NCBI GenBank assembly: GCA_017551515.1
Contig: JAFZLK010000011.1
Location: 1 to 64,000 of the forward strand
Direction of reading: 5' to 3'
Source of the DNA: Bacteroidales bacterium
GTDB taxonomy: Bacteria; Bacteroidota; Bacteroidia; Bacteroidales; ML635J-15
Length of the DNA stretch: 64,000 bases
Below the pieces are notes generated by a model. The model made no database searches. It was not told where the DNA came from and saw only the letters and a list, made by a program, of their open reading frames with translations. Shown in pieces: positions 50,757-61,200 of the stretch. Numbering within the stretch: position 1 is the stretch's first letter; each line of letters begins with the position of its first letter. The translations under genes and the position numbers were made by a program.

Positions 50757-51175
50757 ACACACACAAAAATTCATTTCAAAAATATCCGAAAAAAAATAAA
50801 TCCGCGAAGATTTACGAATTTTACAATTAAGGGCAATCACAAAATTTCATACATAAAATTACTGGATATATAACAAAATAACGCTGTTTTTTCTACAAAA
50901 TGTCGCAAAAATGCATTTTCCACGTTACGACTATAAACACCTGTTAAAAAGCGGTTCACAAAATGCCACTTTTTAAGTTACAAAGGCAAAAAAATCCGCA
51001 ACGAACTGACTATAAAATTGTTATTTGTGTTAAAAAATCTGTTAATAGAATAATCGTGTAAACATGATTTTAAATGAACAAATGAAATAATTTCGCAAAG
51101 CCAAAAAGGAAAGAGACCAATAGGAGATTTTGATTAGGCACATTTTAATTTAACATATATATTAGGTACAGGATT
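50757..51175 (+). other. 419-bp AT-rich gap before nrdDG
   Basis: No gene, tRNA or clear palindrome. The composition is very AT-rich. I could not find a convincing -33/-7 pair or a known NrdR box. The length and position suggest a regulated leader for the anaerobic ribonucleotide reductase operon. Confidence 0.4.
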
Positions 51176-53287
51176 ATGCTTTATAACGAAAACTTTATCG
51201 TAAAGAGAAACGGAAAGAGAGAATTATTCTCCGTAGAAAAGATTAAGTCAGCCATTTCCAAGGCTTTTCTGTCGGTCGGCAGTTTTGCAACACAGGAAAT
51301 TTTAACTAACATTCTAAGTCGTGTCAACATCTACGACGGAATCAGTGTCGAGGAAATTCAGAACCAAGTTGAAATCGCTCTTATGGCTGAACGCTACTAC
51401 AATGCAGCTAAATCGTATATCCTGTATCGCCAGAAGCATCTCGAAGACCGCGAAGTAAAGGGCAAACTCGACTTCTTGCTTGACTACTGCGAGGCCAAGA
51501 ATGCTGCAACTGGAAGTAAGTTCGATGCTAACGCCAATGTTGAAAAGAAGAACATTGCTACCCTTATCGGCGAACTTCCAAAGCAGAACTTCATCCGTCT
51601 GAACCGCAAGATGTTGTGCGACAAGATTAAGGAATTGTACGGCAAGGAAACCGCCGACAAGTACCTCAACTTGCTCAACAAGCACTTCATTTACAAGAAC
51701 GACGAGACCAGCATAGCCAATTACTGCGCAAGTATCACCATGTACCCATGGTTGCTCCACGGCACACAAATTATCGGAGGAAACTCTACAAAGCCGACTA
51801 ACCTTAAGTCATTCTGCGGTGGTTTCATCAACTTGGTATTCATCGTATCAAGTATGTTGAGCGGTGCATGTGCTACTCCTGAGTTCCTAATGTACATGAA
51901 CTACTTCGTTGGTCTTGAATACGGACAGGACTACTACAAGCGTGCCGATGAAGTTGTTGATCTTTCACTCAAGAAACGCACAATCGACAAGGTTATAACC
52001 GACTGCTTCGAGCAGATTGTATATTCAATCAACCAGCCGACAGGCGCTCGTAACTTCCAGTCGGTATTCTGGAACATATCATACTACGACAAGTTCTACT
52101 TCCAGAGCTTGTTCGGAGACTTCCGCTTCCCCGACGGTTCACAGCCCGACTGGGAATCACTCAACTGGTTGCAGAAGAGATTCATGAAATGGTTCAACAA
52201 GGAACGCACCAAGACCGTGCTCACCTTCCCTGTTGAAACTATGGCTCTCCTTTCGGAAGATGGCGATGTTCGCGACAAGGAATATGGTGATTTCACAGCA
52301 GAAATGTATGCTGAAGGTCATTCGTTCTTCACCTACATCAGCGACAATGCCGATTCACTCAGCAGTTGCTGCCGTCTCCGCAACGAAATTACCGACAACG
52401 AATTCAGCTATACTCTTGGTGCAGGCGGTGTTTCCACTGGTTCGAAGAGCGTACTCACAATCAACCTCAACCGTTGCATCCAGTACGAAAAGAAGGAAAA
52501 GATGCCGTTCCTGAGCTTTATCGAGGATGTTGTTGACCTGATGCACAAGGTTCAAACCGCATACAATGAAAACCTCAAGTATTTGCTCAGCAAGGGTATG
52601 CTCCCATTGTTTGACGCTGGTTTCATAAACATAAGCAGACAATACCTAACCATTGGTGTTAACGGTCTTGTAGAATCTGCCGAATACCTTGGAATGGAAA
52701 TCAGCGACAATGCACAATATCGCAACTATGTAAAGAGCGTTCTCGGACTTATCGAGACCTACAACAAGAAATATCGTACAAAGGAACTCATGTTCAACTG
52801 CGAAATGATACCAGCTGAAAATGTAGGTGTTAAGCACGCTAAATGGGACAAGGAAGATGGTTATTTCGTTCCACGCAACTGCTACAACAGCTACTTCTTC
52901 ATCGTTGAGGACAAGGAAATCAATACCATTGACAAGTTCCGTCTGCATGGCAAGGAATACATCGAGCACCTCACAGGTGGTTCGGCATTGCATGTCAACC
53001 TTGAAGAACATTTGAGCAAGGCTCAGTACCGCCAATTACTGAAGGTAGCAGCTATCGAAGGATGCAACTACTTCACTTTCAACATTCCAAATACGGTTTG
53101 CAACAAGTGCGGTCACATTGACAAGCGTTATCTTAAGACTTGTCCTGAATGCGGTAGCTCCGACATCGACTATTTGACAAGAATCATTGGATATATGAAG
53201 CGCGTCAGCAATTTCTCTGAAGCACGTCAGGAAGAAGCACACAGAAGATATTACGACAACAAGTTAAAGGAGGCTGAAGAATGTTAA
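51176..53287 (+). CDS. nrdD: Anaerobic ribonucleoside-triphosphate reductase
   Basis: 703 residues. N-terminal ATP-cone (FIVKRNGKRELFSVEKIKSAI), the class III core with SCCRLRNEI, GGVSTGSKSVLTINLNR, and near the C-terminus the zinc site CNKCG...CPECGS followed by TRIIGYMKRVSNF, which holds the glycyl-radical glycine. Reduces NTPs to dNTPs without oxygen using formate. nrdG overlaps its 3' end by seven bases. Confidence 0.95.
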   Translation: MLYNENFIVKRNGKRELFSVEKIKSAISKAFLSVGSFATQEILTNILSRVNIYDGISVEEIQNQVEIALMAERYYNAAKSYILYRQKHLEDREVKGKLDFLLDYCEAKNAATGSKFDANANVEKKNIATLIGELPKQNFIRLNRKMLCDKIKELYGKETADKYLNLLNKHFIYKNDETSIANYCASITMYPWLLHGTQIIGGNSTKPTNLKSFCGGFINLVFIVSSMLSGACATPEFLMYMNYFVGLEYGQDYYKRADEVVDLSLKKRTIDKVITDCFEQIVYSINQPTGARNFQSVFWNISYYDKFYFQSLFGDFRFPDGSQPDWESLNWLQKRFMKWFNKERTKTVLTFPVETMALLSEDGDVRDKEYGDFTAEMYAEGHSFFTYISDNADSLSSCCRLRNEITDNEFSYTLGAGGVSTGSKSVLTINLNRCIQYEKKEKMPFLSFIEDVVDLMHKVQTAYNENLKYLLSKGMLPLFDAGFINISRQYLTIGVNGLVESAEYLGMEISDNAQYRNYVKSVLGLIETYNKKYRTKELMFNCEMIPAENVGVKHAKWDKEDGYFVPRNCYNSYFFIVEDKEINTIDKFRLHGKEYIEHLTGGSALHVNLEEHLSKAQYRQLLKVAAIEGCNYFTFNIPNTVCNKCGHIDKRYLKTCPECGSSDIDYLTRIIGYMKRVSNFSEARQEEAHRRYYDNKLKEAEEC

Positions 53288-53742
53288 AGTATTACAATTA
53301 CGACATCGTTTTTCAAGAAGTTCCAGACGAAGTTACTTTGGCTGTAAACCTTAGCAACTGCCCAAATCATTGTCCGGGATGCCATAGTCCGCACCTATGC
53401 AAGGACATTGGCAACAAACTTGATGAAGAAACCATAGCGGATATGATTTCGAAGTACAACAAATGCATAACTTGCTTCTGTTTCATGGGTGGAGATGCCA
53501 ATCAGGACGAAGTTATCAAGATGGCCGAATATGTACACAAGACTTTCGACAAAAAAGTTGCATGGTATTCAGGCAAACAGAACTTCCCCAAGGACATTAC
53601 TCCGTTCCAGTACTTGAAGCTTGGTCCGTACAATCCAAAGTTTGGCGGTCTCGACAAGAAGACAACCAACCAGAGGATGTACAAAATCCACAACACAAAA
53701 CCAGTTGACATCACCAACAGATTTTGGAGAAAAGTGATATAA
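53281..53742 (+). CDS. nrdG: Anaerobic ribonucleotide reductase activase
   Basis: 153 residues. The radical-SAM cysteines are in CPNHCPGCH (C-x3-C-x2-C), followed by CFMGGDAN, the usual G-rich segment. It generates the glycyl radical on NrdD. It overlaps nrdD and ends at a strong terminator. Confidence 0.94.
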   Translation: MLKYYNYDIVFQEVPDEVTLAVNLSNCPNHCPGCHSPHLCKDIGNKLDEETIADMISKYNKCITCFCFMGGDANQDEVIKMAEYVHKTFDKKVAWYSGKQNFPKDITPFQYLKLGPYNPKFGGLDKKTTNQRMYKIHNTKPVDITNRFWRKVI

Positions 53743-53749
53743 AAAATGA

Positions 53750-53773
53750 GACCGCCAAAGAGCGGTCTTTTTT
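53750..53773 (+). terminator. nrdDG terminator
   Basis: GACCGC-CAAAGA-GCGGTC followed by six T. Confidence 0.88.
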
Positions 53774-53798
53774 ATGTCAATATTTTTCGGAATTGTAA

Positions 53799-56135
53799 TT
53801 AATACGAAATTATCAACTGCATACCAATCTCCAACTTCATGAAATCGCTGTAACTGCCATAGTACAACGAAGGATTCAGCAAATCGGAAACCCTAAGCTT
53901 TGCATAAACGGAAATTATGTCGTAGGTTATTGCCGTCTTTACTCCCCACTGCAACGGACAGATAAAATCATAATTTTTGTGGACTATTTTTGACTTCTTG
54001 AAATTATCGGTAATTGCAGCTTGCCAAACTTGAACATAATGATTTTCGAAATTCCACATTCCAAAAACGCCCAAATCCCATGTCAAACCGTTATGCATCA
54101 GTCCACCATGAGCAAGCGTAACCCTTTGGAACAGTTCAATATTCAAATTCGAAGTGCGGAATCTATCGCGAATCAGACACGATGTACCAGGTATAGCTGG
54201 TGTAACAATTAAAGTTCCATCAAGACAATCACTAGCATTCCCCCAATAATCGTCGAATCCCATTCCGATGCCAGCACCGAGATGATACCGCTTGCAAGCA
54301 TCCCACTGAACACCAACCAATGCCGAGAAAGCCGTCTTCTGCTTGTTGGTTGTGCCTTCAAATGTCTTAACGCCAGCAAAACCAGCATTCATCTGCAATA
54401 GCAAATGATGATTCTTTGGCCTGCTGTACTCGCGATTTGACTGCGTTAGATCTCTCGACATCATACTTGTTGCATTAGTTGCTTTTGCTTGCGGCATACG
54501 ACGTGTCTCTGGCGAATACGACAAATCAACACTAGCATCTTCACCAATCTTGTACGAACCTACGTATCCGTGATAATATACATTCACAGTACAATTGGAA
54601 TATATGTACATATTATCGAAGGAGATTACAGCATTTTCTCTTGTATCAAAATGTTCGTATGAGAACAAACTACCATCGCCACGCATAATATTATAAAAAA
54701 CCTCGGCGTTTTCCGCAAAAGGCTGGCATTTTATCTTCAAGGTATTACCATCTTTTTCAAATTCAAAAGTAGGTTCTACATTAACCTTTGGTCCATCAAC
54801 AAAATAACCTGCCTGCGGAACACCATAACCCAAAGCATAGTCGAAATACGGATAAACATCGCCCGACTTTTCAATTTCTGCCATCATCTGCATTGCGGTG
54901 AGGTCGCGTTTGGTCTGCCAAGCACAAGCGGCAAAGCCTGCCACTAATGGACACGAGAATGATGTTCCGTATGCCATTGTCATTCCGCCCTTTGGATTGG
55001 CAACGTATGCATGACCGAAAGCAACGACATTCGGTTTACGACGACCATCGGCGGTAGGTCCGAACGACGAAAAACTGATGTGGCGGTACTCGTCGAGCGA
55101 ATCGTCGATTCCACCAACAGCAAGCACGCTATCGGCATCGGCAGGAGTTATAAGCACTCGCCAAGTCGCGTCATCGGCTTCGTTGCCCATTGAATTACAA
55201 ACCAGCATACCCTTGCGAGCCGCCATATTTGCAGCCTTAGCCACATGCGAAGTGCCGTCCATATCCTTGGTGTAGTACCTTTCCTTGCCATAACCGAGCG
55301 AACTACTAATTATATCAGCGCCATTCTGGTCAGCCCACTCCATAGCCTGTGTCCACCATATTTCCTCCTTAAAAGGCTCAGGATTTACCTCTGTACGCGC
55401 CAACAAAAATTCGGCACCAGTTGCCAGACCGAGTTTCTGCACCTTGTATTTTGTCTGCCAAACACCTGCAATACAGCTCAAAGTCATTGTGCCGTGCGTG
55501 CTCCAACCATATACATATTCTTTCTTGTTTGGGAAGTTCCATGTCTTTAGAATCTGGTTGTTATCGCGAAGGTTGCTGAAAATCTCGTGCTTGTCAACTT
55601 TCGGGAAACCTCCGTCAAATACGGCAATCCTGAGGCCTTTACCATCGATATTGTTTTCGGCAAACTTTTCACCCTGCATTCTCAGCAACTGCGGAAGCAA
55701 TTCGGGTTTAAGCATAAAAACATCGAAATTTTCGTCCTCATCATCTTCTACACCTTCATACGAAGCGACATCCATCTCCCCTGCTATTTCCACAACGCGC
55801 GAAACAAACGGCAAAGCCTTTATCTTTTCAATGTTTGCACTTTCGGCCATAATGCCAAGTCCGTTGAACCAACGCGTTTCGCCGACAACTTCTTCCGACA
55901 AAGCCGAAACGGCATTTACATAATCGCTATTTAGCGGATAATCGGTAATGTCATATAGCGACAATCCCAATTTTTCACGGCGTTCAATTGCCTTTGAATC
56001 AAAATATTCGTAAGGATTGAAAGTCGTTCCATCCTTATCTGTAAAAAATACCCAGTAGCAGCCTGGAGTTGCTATTGCAAACTGAGTTGCAATAAGCATA
56101 GTTGCGAAAATCAACAATAGTTTCCTCATAGTCAT
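53799..56135 (-). CDS. Subtilisin-like S8 protease fused to a probable beta-barrel
   Basis: 778 residues. Signal peptide, an I9-like propeptide (about 25-118), then the S8 domain with catalytic Asp174 (AVFDGGF), His214 (STHGT), oxyanion Asn318 (NSMGNEA) and Ser392 (GTSFSCP). A beta domain follows (about 450-545). The last ~200 residues alternate polar and aromatic residues in strand-like runs (HHLLLQMNAGFAG, YHLGAGIGMGF, LTWDLGVFGMW, AITYDIISVYAKLRV) and end LEIGMQLIISY, an aromatic C-terminus like outer-membrane barrels. No T9SS tail is present. ATG 56135 or 56129 are both possible. Confidence 0.82.
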   Translation of the reverse strand: MTMRKLLLIFATMLIATQFAIATPGCYWVFFTDKDGTTFNPYEYFDSKAIERREKLGLSLYDITDYPLNSDYVNAVSALSEEVVGETRWFNGLGIMAESANIEKIKALPFVSRVVEIAGEMDVASYEGVEDDEDENFDVFMLKPELLPQLLRMQGEKFAENNIDGKGLRIAVFDGGFPKVDKHEIFSNLRDNNQILKTWNFPNKKEYVYGWSTHGTMTLSCIAGVWQTKYKVQKLGLATGAEFLLARTEVNPEPFKEEIWWTQAMEWADQNGADIISSSLGYGKERYYTKDMDGTSHVAKAANMAARKGMLVCNSMGNEADDATWRVLITPADADSVLAVGGIDDSLDEYRHISFSSFGPTADGRRKPNVVAFGHAYVANPKGGMTMAYGTSFSCPLVAGFAACAWQTKRDLTAMQMMAEIEKSGDVYPYFDYALGYGVPQAGYFVDGPKVNVEPTFEFEKDGNTLKIKCQPFAENAEVFYNIMRGDGSLFSYEHFDTRENAVISFDNMYIYSNCTVNVYYHGYVGSYKIGEDASVDLSYSPETRRMPQAKATNATSMMSRDLTQSNREYSRPKNHHLLLQMNAGFAGVKTFEGTTNKQKTAFSALVGVQWDACKRYHLGAGIGMGFDDYWGNASDCLDGTLIVTPAIPGTSCLIRDRFRTSNLNIELFQRVTLAHGGLMHNGLTWDLGVFGMWNFENHYVQVWQAAITDNFKKSKIVHKNYDFICPLQWGVKTAITYDIISVYAKLRVSDLLNPSLYYGSYSDFMKLEIGMQLIISY

Positions 56136-56140
56136 ATTAT

Positions 56141-56191
56141 TGTTTCTAAGTTTCTATGGCTTGCGCCGTTTCTATGGGCTATCGCCCGTTT
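56141..56191. repeat. GGCGAAGCC-family cluster, copy 4 (inverted)
   Basis: TTTCTATGGC...GCCGTTTCTATGGGC...GCCCGTTT is the reverse complement of the GAAACGGGC/GAAACGGC units seen at 19659-19770 and 23095-23261. Confidence 0.6.
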
Positions 56192-56211
56192 ATAAGTTTG
56201 AAATTGTTTCA

Positions 56212-56241
56212 TGTAGGCTCACAATACATTGTGAGCCTACA
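56212..56241. repeat. 30-bp near-perfect palindrome
   Basis: TGTAGGCTCACAAT and its exact complement separated by two bases. Intergenic between the convergent-ended gene and the protease start. Confidence 0.7.
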
Positions 56242-56363
56242 GATTATGTCATTTTATTCCATGATTTTTGGCTGCACCTCAGCATAACAAAAGTCCTTCG
56301 TTTGTTTTGTTCTGCCTTCGCTTTGCACAAAAATTATCAATTATCAATTGTCCATTATCAATT

Positions 56364-57512
56364 CTACACTACCCTAAATCCCTTATTTGTAAAGTATTCT
56401 GCAATAGCATCGGTACAATCACCATCAATTATAAGGTGATGGTTGCCGAGCGGAAATTCGCGCAAAAGGAACAAACCCTTGGCTGTCATCTTCACCTTTA
56501 TCTGCGTACGACAAGCATATGGAGAATCGCAGTTGTCAATAATTTCGCCAAGCGAAAGGAAGCAATATTCCAACTTTCTGTCTATGCGGAAAATGGTAAT
56601 ATTCTGCTTCTTCATTTCGCCTTTCACGGCTGCGTACTTGCCAGTTTCGTAATGAGTTGTGATTTCCATCTTGTCAAGAAGATTCTTTTGTACGGTGCAA
56701 TGCGAGAAAATGGCAGCCTCCCTGTCAGCGAAACTCAGATTTGCCATCCACGGAATCTTGCCAGTCAGACGCTTTACTATCATCATGCCTGTAGCCGAAC
56801 ACAAATCGCCTTCGCAAGCAGCAGGAAAACCGTAGTCATTCATTGCCGACACTGGCAGACAAATCGTATTGCCAATCTTTTCTATCAGTCCAAAGCAAGC
56901 CACAGTAATTGCATCGAGGTTGTTCTGACGAATCAAAGTGTCGAACTTCTTTACCAACGACAATTCCGAGGCAAAACTTTCGTGACCGAACCTACCGAAA
57001 TTTTCTGCGAAATTGCAGAAATCCTCGCCCTCTGGCAATGCCAAGAATTCGTCCCAACTAAAGTTAACAAGCTCAATATCAAGCAAATCATCAAGCAAAT
57101 CTTCATCTGGAATACTTGACACCAACCAGTCGGAAATTCCGCCTATCACTCCTAATCTTGCCTTTTTTTCGGATGCAGGAGGTGTGAGAAATCTTTCCAA
57201 CTCGCTGAGGTTTTGTAACTTATCCACATCGAAAAGTTTGGTATTGATACCCTTTTCGTTAAGATAAGCCTTCACCTCGGTAGCAGCAGCCCACGAGTTA
57301 CCGTTGCGTGATGCAAGGAAACAATATCGGTTCTTTGATTCAATCCTGTCAAGCACATTGTGCTCGGTTCCTCCCGAAAGAAACCATATTACATCAGGAT
57401 TTGTCTGTACAAAAACATCGGACGTAAGGTTGAAACGCCCAAGAAAATCGGTGACGACGGACGACGGAGGGATGTCGCTGTCGTCGCCCGATGATGCTAA
57501 AAATATTTTCAA
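56364..57512 (-). CDS. L-fucose isomerase-like protein
   Basis: 382 residues. The layout matches L-fucose/arabinose isomerase-like proteins (COG2407): Rossmann-type N-terminal part with LGVIGGISDWLV, AITVACFGLIEK in the centre, and FPAACEGDLCSATGMMIVKRLTG, where the Glu and Asp bind the metal. True fucose isomerases are longer (about 590), so the substrate is open. It starts 27 bp after ridA and is probably cotranscribed with it. Confidence 0.75.
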   Translation of the reverse strand: MKIFLASSGDDSDIPPSSVVTDFLGRFNLTSDVFVQTNPDVIWFLSGGTEHNVLDRIESKNRYCFLASRNGNSWAAATEVKAYLNEKGINTKLFDVDKLQNLSELERFLTPPASEKKARLGVIGGISDWLVSSIPDEDLLDDLLDIELVNFSWDEFLALPEGEDFCNFAENFGRFGHESFASELSLVKKFDTLIRQNNLDAITVACFGLIEKIGNTICLPVSAMNDYGFPAACEGDLCSATGMMIVKRLTGKIPWMANLSFADREAAIFSHCTVQKNLLDKMEITTHYETGKYAAVKGEMKKQNITIFRIDRKLEYCFLSLGEIIDNCDSPYACRTQIKVKMTAKGLFLLREFPLGNHHLIIDGDCTDAIAEYFTNKGFRVV

Positions 57513-57539
57513 AGCTGTAAATTTAAGTTCTACAATCGA

Positions 57540-57914
57540 CTACTTTGCAGCAATCATTTCAATTTCTACAAGAGCCTTCTTGGGGAGTTCCTTTACAGCG
57601 AAAGCTGCTCTTGCGGGAGGATTTGCAGAGAAATACTTTCCGTAAACAGCGTTCATGTCAGCAAAATAGCTCATGTCGGCAAGCAAGCAGGTTGACTTAA
57701 CAACATTGTCGAAAGTACAGCCGGCAGCCTTCAGGATTGCTTCCAAGTTCTTCATGCTCTGTTCGGTCTGCGCCGTAATGCCTTCTGGCATTGTTCCCGT
57801 TGCGGGGTCGATTGGCAACTGACCAGAAATAAAAATCATACCGTTAGCCTCAACAGCCTGGCTATAAGGACCAATTGCTGCAGGCGCATTGTCTGAATGA
57901 ATTATGTTCTTCAT
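57540..57914 (-). CDS. ridA: RidA family enamine/imine deaminase
   Basis: 124 residues with APAAIGPYSQAVEANGMIFISGQL at the start, TEQSMKNLEAILKAAG in the middle and PPARAAFAVKELPKKALVEIEMIA at the end, including the catalytic Arg. Removes reactive 2-aminoacrylate from PLP enzymes. ATG 57914 gives the normal family length. Confidence 0.93.
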   Translation of the reverse strand: MKNIIHSDNAPAAIGPYSQAVEANGMIFISGQLPIDPATGTMPEGITAQTEQSMKNLEAILKAAGCTFDNVVKSTCLLADMSYFADMNAVYGKYFSANPPARAAFAVKELPKKALVEIEMIAAK

Positions 57915-58045
57915 GTTCTTACTATTAAAATTAAAAGACAAAAATAATACGAATATTCATTATACTGAGTTTTTTTGTTGATTTTTTCGTTTGAATTTAC
58001 AATGAAACTGCGAAATCTCTTTCAATAAAAAAAGTTGAAAATAAT

Positions 58046-58076
58046 TTTGCACTATAAAATATTTGATGTAATTTTG
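58046..58076 (+). promoter_or_regulatory. Promoter of tRNA-Met
   Basis: TTTG at 58046-58049, exactly 19 bp, TAATTTTG at 58069-58076, 23 bases before the tRNA. Confidence 0.75.
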
Positions 58077-58099
58077 CAGTCCGTTTCCGGAAGGAACGA

Positions 58100-58173
58100 G
58101 GTCCCATAGCTCAGTTGGTTAGAGCACCTGACTCATAATCAGGGGGTCCTAGGTTCAAGCCCTAGTGGGACCA
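58100..58173 (+). tRNA. tRNA-Met (CAT)
   Basis: 74-nt cloverleaf: acceptor GGTCCCA/TGGGACC, D-arm AGCTCAGTTGGTTAGAGCA, anticodon loop CTCATAA, T-arm GGTTCAAGCC. The CAT anticodon fits elongator Met or, if lysidine-modified, Ile2; the initiator is less likely because the anticodon stem lacks three G:C pairs. Confidence 0.9.
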
Positions 58174-58177
58174 CGAA

Positions 58178-58204
58178 AAAGCCGCAGAATTCTGTGGCTT
58201 TTTT
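58178..58204 (+). terminator. tRNA-Met terminator
   Basis: AAAGCCGCAG/CTGTGGCTTT stem with a four-base loop, then T-run. Confidence 0.8.
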
Positions 58205-58262
58205 GTTTGCATAAAAAAAATAGGCAGCCTTACGACTGCCCAGTATTTATAAGTTGATATTC

Positions 58263-61200
58263 CTAATCTTTCACGCAACGGACGCTGAATGCCCAACCCT
58301 TGGCCTTTCCTGAATTTCCTAATGTCTTGGAATCCTTTGTTATTTCCTCACGATATGCAGAATTAGCACCTGATTCCGTAGCTGTCCACCAATCAGCAGA
58401 ATCTAATTTTCCAGAAAAACCTCCAGCATTTTTTTGCCCTCCTGGCAGTCCAGTGAAACCAGAAGCATTGTTCAATGACCTGTCATTACCTACTGCGCAA
58501 TCTGTTGTAGATGTATTCCAATCCTCCGTTGACGCTATTGCCTTTGCGACATTTACTGCTGTATTATTACATGTATATTCTGGATTACTACCTAAAAACG
58601 CAACAAGTTCTTCCCATTCCACCTTACTTGGAATATGCCATCCGTCAGGACAAACACCCTGCACTCCACTAGGATTCGTATTGCTTGAGCCCGCTTCATT
58701 CATCGCAGCCTTCCAGTTGTACAACACACCATATCTGCTGTATTCTGCCATATTCTTTGCCTCCGTAACATTGTTATTAGAATTAGAATAACCATATACA
58801 TAATAATACGGAAGTGAATTACTTGAGGTAGATGGTCCTACAACCTGAGGCAAATATCTCATATTCTCAGTTGTCCACACTTTATTACCATATTCCAATG
58901 TCAAATATGTATTTCCATCTCGTGTATCATATATACGCTCATGATATACAAGATGCAACGTTACTATACTGTCGCAACCATTGGCCGCAGGAAATGTCTG
59001 CTGGTAGTCTCCACTTCTTGTGTATATGCTGTCGTTCCATATCTTTGGGCCCAATGTATCGAGTCGATTATTTAAATATGTACTGCGGAACACATCGTAT
59101 GGACTGCCCTCGCTTATATCGTATGGCCCCCAGAGTGTGTCACTGAATTCATGTTCCACACTATATTTTACAGTCAGATTCAAGACAACAACACTATCAC
59201 ATCCATGTATTGATTGCAATGTCTTGGTGTATGATCCACTTTCTCTATATACTGTGCCTTCCCACTCGTAATAATCACAAGCTGTCTTGGAATCAGTCAC
59301 ATTATAACTATGATTAATTGTTAGATGTAATGTCACAAGGCTGTCGCAACCATAAATATTTGTCAATGTCCGTGCATAATTTCCACTTTCAGTGTATGTT
59401 ATACCTTCCCATTCGTATGAATCGCAAGCTGTCTGATCATCTTCCTCATTATTTGGCGAACCAATGAAAAGATGCATTGTTACAATGCTGTCGCAGTACA
59501 AAACAGGAGTTAAATGCTTGGTATAATTGCCAGTTGCAGTATAGTTATCACCTTCCCATACAAAAGACCCACAAGCATATTGCGTAAATTCAGTTTCAAT
59601 GTCACCAAATATATTAATATGGTATGTCACCGTGCTGTCGCAACCATTTGGTCCTGTATATGTAATAACTCGCGTACATGATTCCGTTATGCGTTCATCT
59701 TCAAGCATATAAATACGACATGCATTTATTGTCTTTTCTCTTGTAACAGAATTATTGATTGTAAGGTGTAATGTAATTATGCTGTCGCATCCTTCATGAT
59801 TACCCCAAGTAATTACATGTTCGTAGTCTCCAGAAGCCGTGTACTCTTCTCCCCACCACATATACGAATCGCAAGCAACTACGGATTCTTCAGAATATGA
59901 GTTGTGTCCAATCGTTAGATGCAGACGAACAATGCTATCACAAAAATTGTTTGGTTGATAATGGATGTCGTACACACCTGTCTCCGTATAAGTATGACCA
60001 TCAAAGGTAAACGAATCACAACCATTCTCATATATATCCACTACTGTATCTCCAATAACAGTTAGATGCAACTCTACAATGCTGTCACAGCCAGTATAAG
60101 GATTATCCAATGTTACACTATATACACCAGAATTATTATATGTACGACCGTTATAATAGAACTGACCACATGCCAACCTGTCTATTCTATTGTATCCAGT
60201 ACGATTTAGGATTAAATTTAGTCTAACAATGCTGTCACAGCCATGACTGTTTACAAGATGCACCGTATCGGTATTATTGCTACCGTAATATGGACGTCCA
60301 TTTATCCAAGTGAATTCATCGCAGGCATATATAGTTACGACCGTGTCGTCGGACAAATTTTTAAAATGGAAATGCACTATGCTGTCGCACCGATATTGAG
60401 ACGAGAAGTGCCTTATATACTCGCCTGTTTCATAAAATGTCTCGTTGTTCCATGTAGCACTAATACAATCCGAATCATATATATGGTGTATGATACTGTC
60501 GGCTCTTGTGAAATGCAATGTCACTATGCTGTCGCAACCACCTTGTGAAAAGAGGTTGGCGACATAATCACCTGTTACATCACATAGGATCCCATTCCAA
60601 TACATTGGCTCACACGAAGTTATTCTTTTTTCAATTGCTGTATCATGGTCTATTACAACATCAACAATCACAATGCTATCGCATCCGCCAGCAGATGTAA
60701 GACGCAATGTTTCTACATTTTGAGTACTAACAAAATAATCCACACCATTCAAATTGTAAAAATCACAGCCATACTTTGTATCAACATAATATGAAATATT
60801 GCAATACGGAATATTAAAATGAATGGTTATGTCTTCGCTGACATTTTGTTCCTGAATCAACGAAGCGTCGAAAACTCTATTATTATATGTGGTATAAGCC
60901 AAATATTCCATCTGATCGCCCAACTCGAACACGTCTGATATGAGAGACTTGGACGTTATCGCAATGCCAGAACTTGACTTCAGCACCAGACTGTTTGTTC
61001 CGCAACTGCCAAGGTTCACCATCTTCACCATATATTTCCCCACACTCGTTTCGGCTGCAAGAAAATATGTCTGTGGAATTGCAAGCGTTATCTCGAACAA
61101 ATGCTCGCCAGCTGGCAGTTTTCCACTGTAACTAAGATATTCCTTACCGCTGGCATCAAGTATACGCATCGTAACATTGTCGCCTTCATACAAGTTGAGC

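Noticed and set aside
58100..58173. Initiator tRNA-fMet
   Set aside because: The anticodon stem lacks the three G:C pairs next to the loop, and the acceptor first pair G:C is matched, unlike an initiator.
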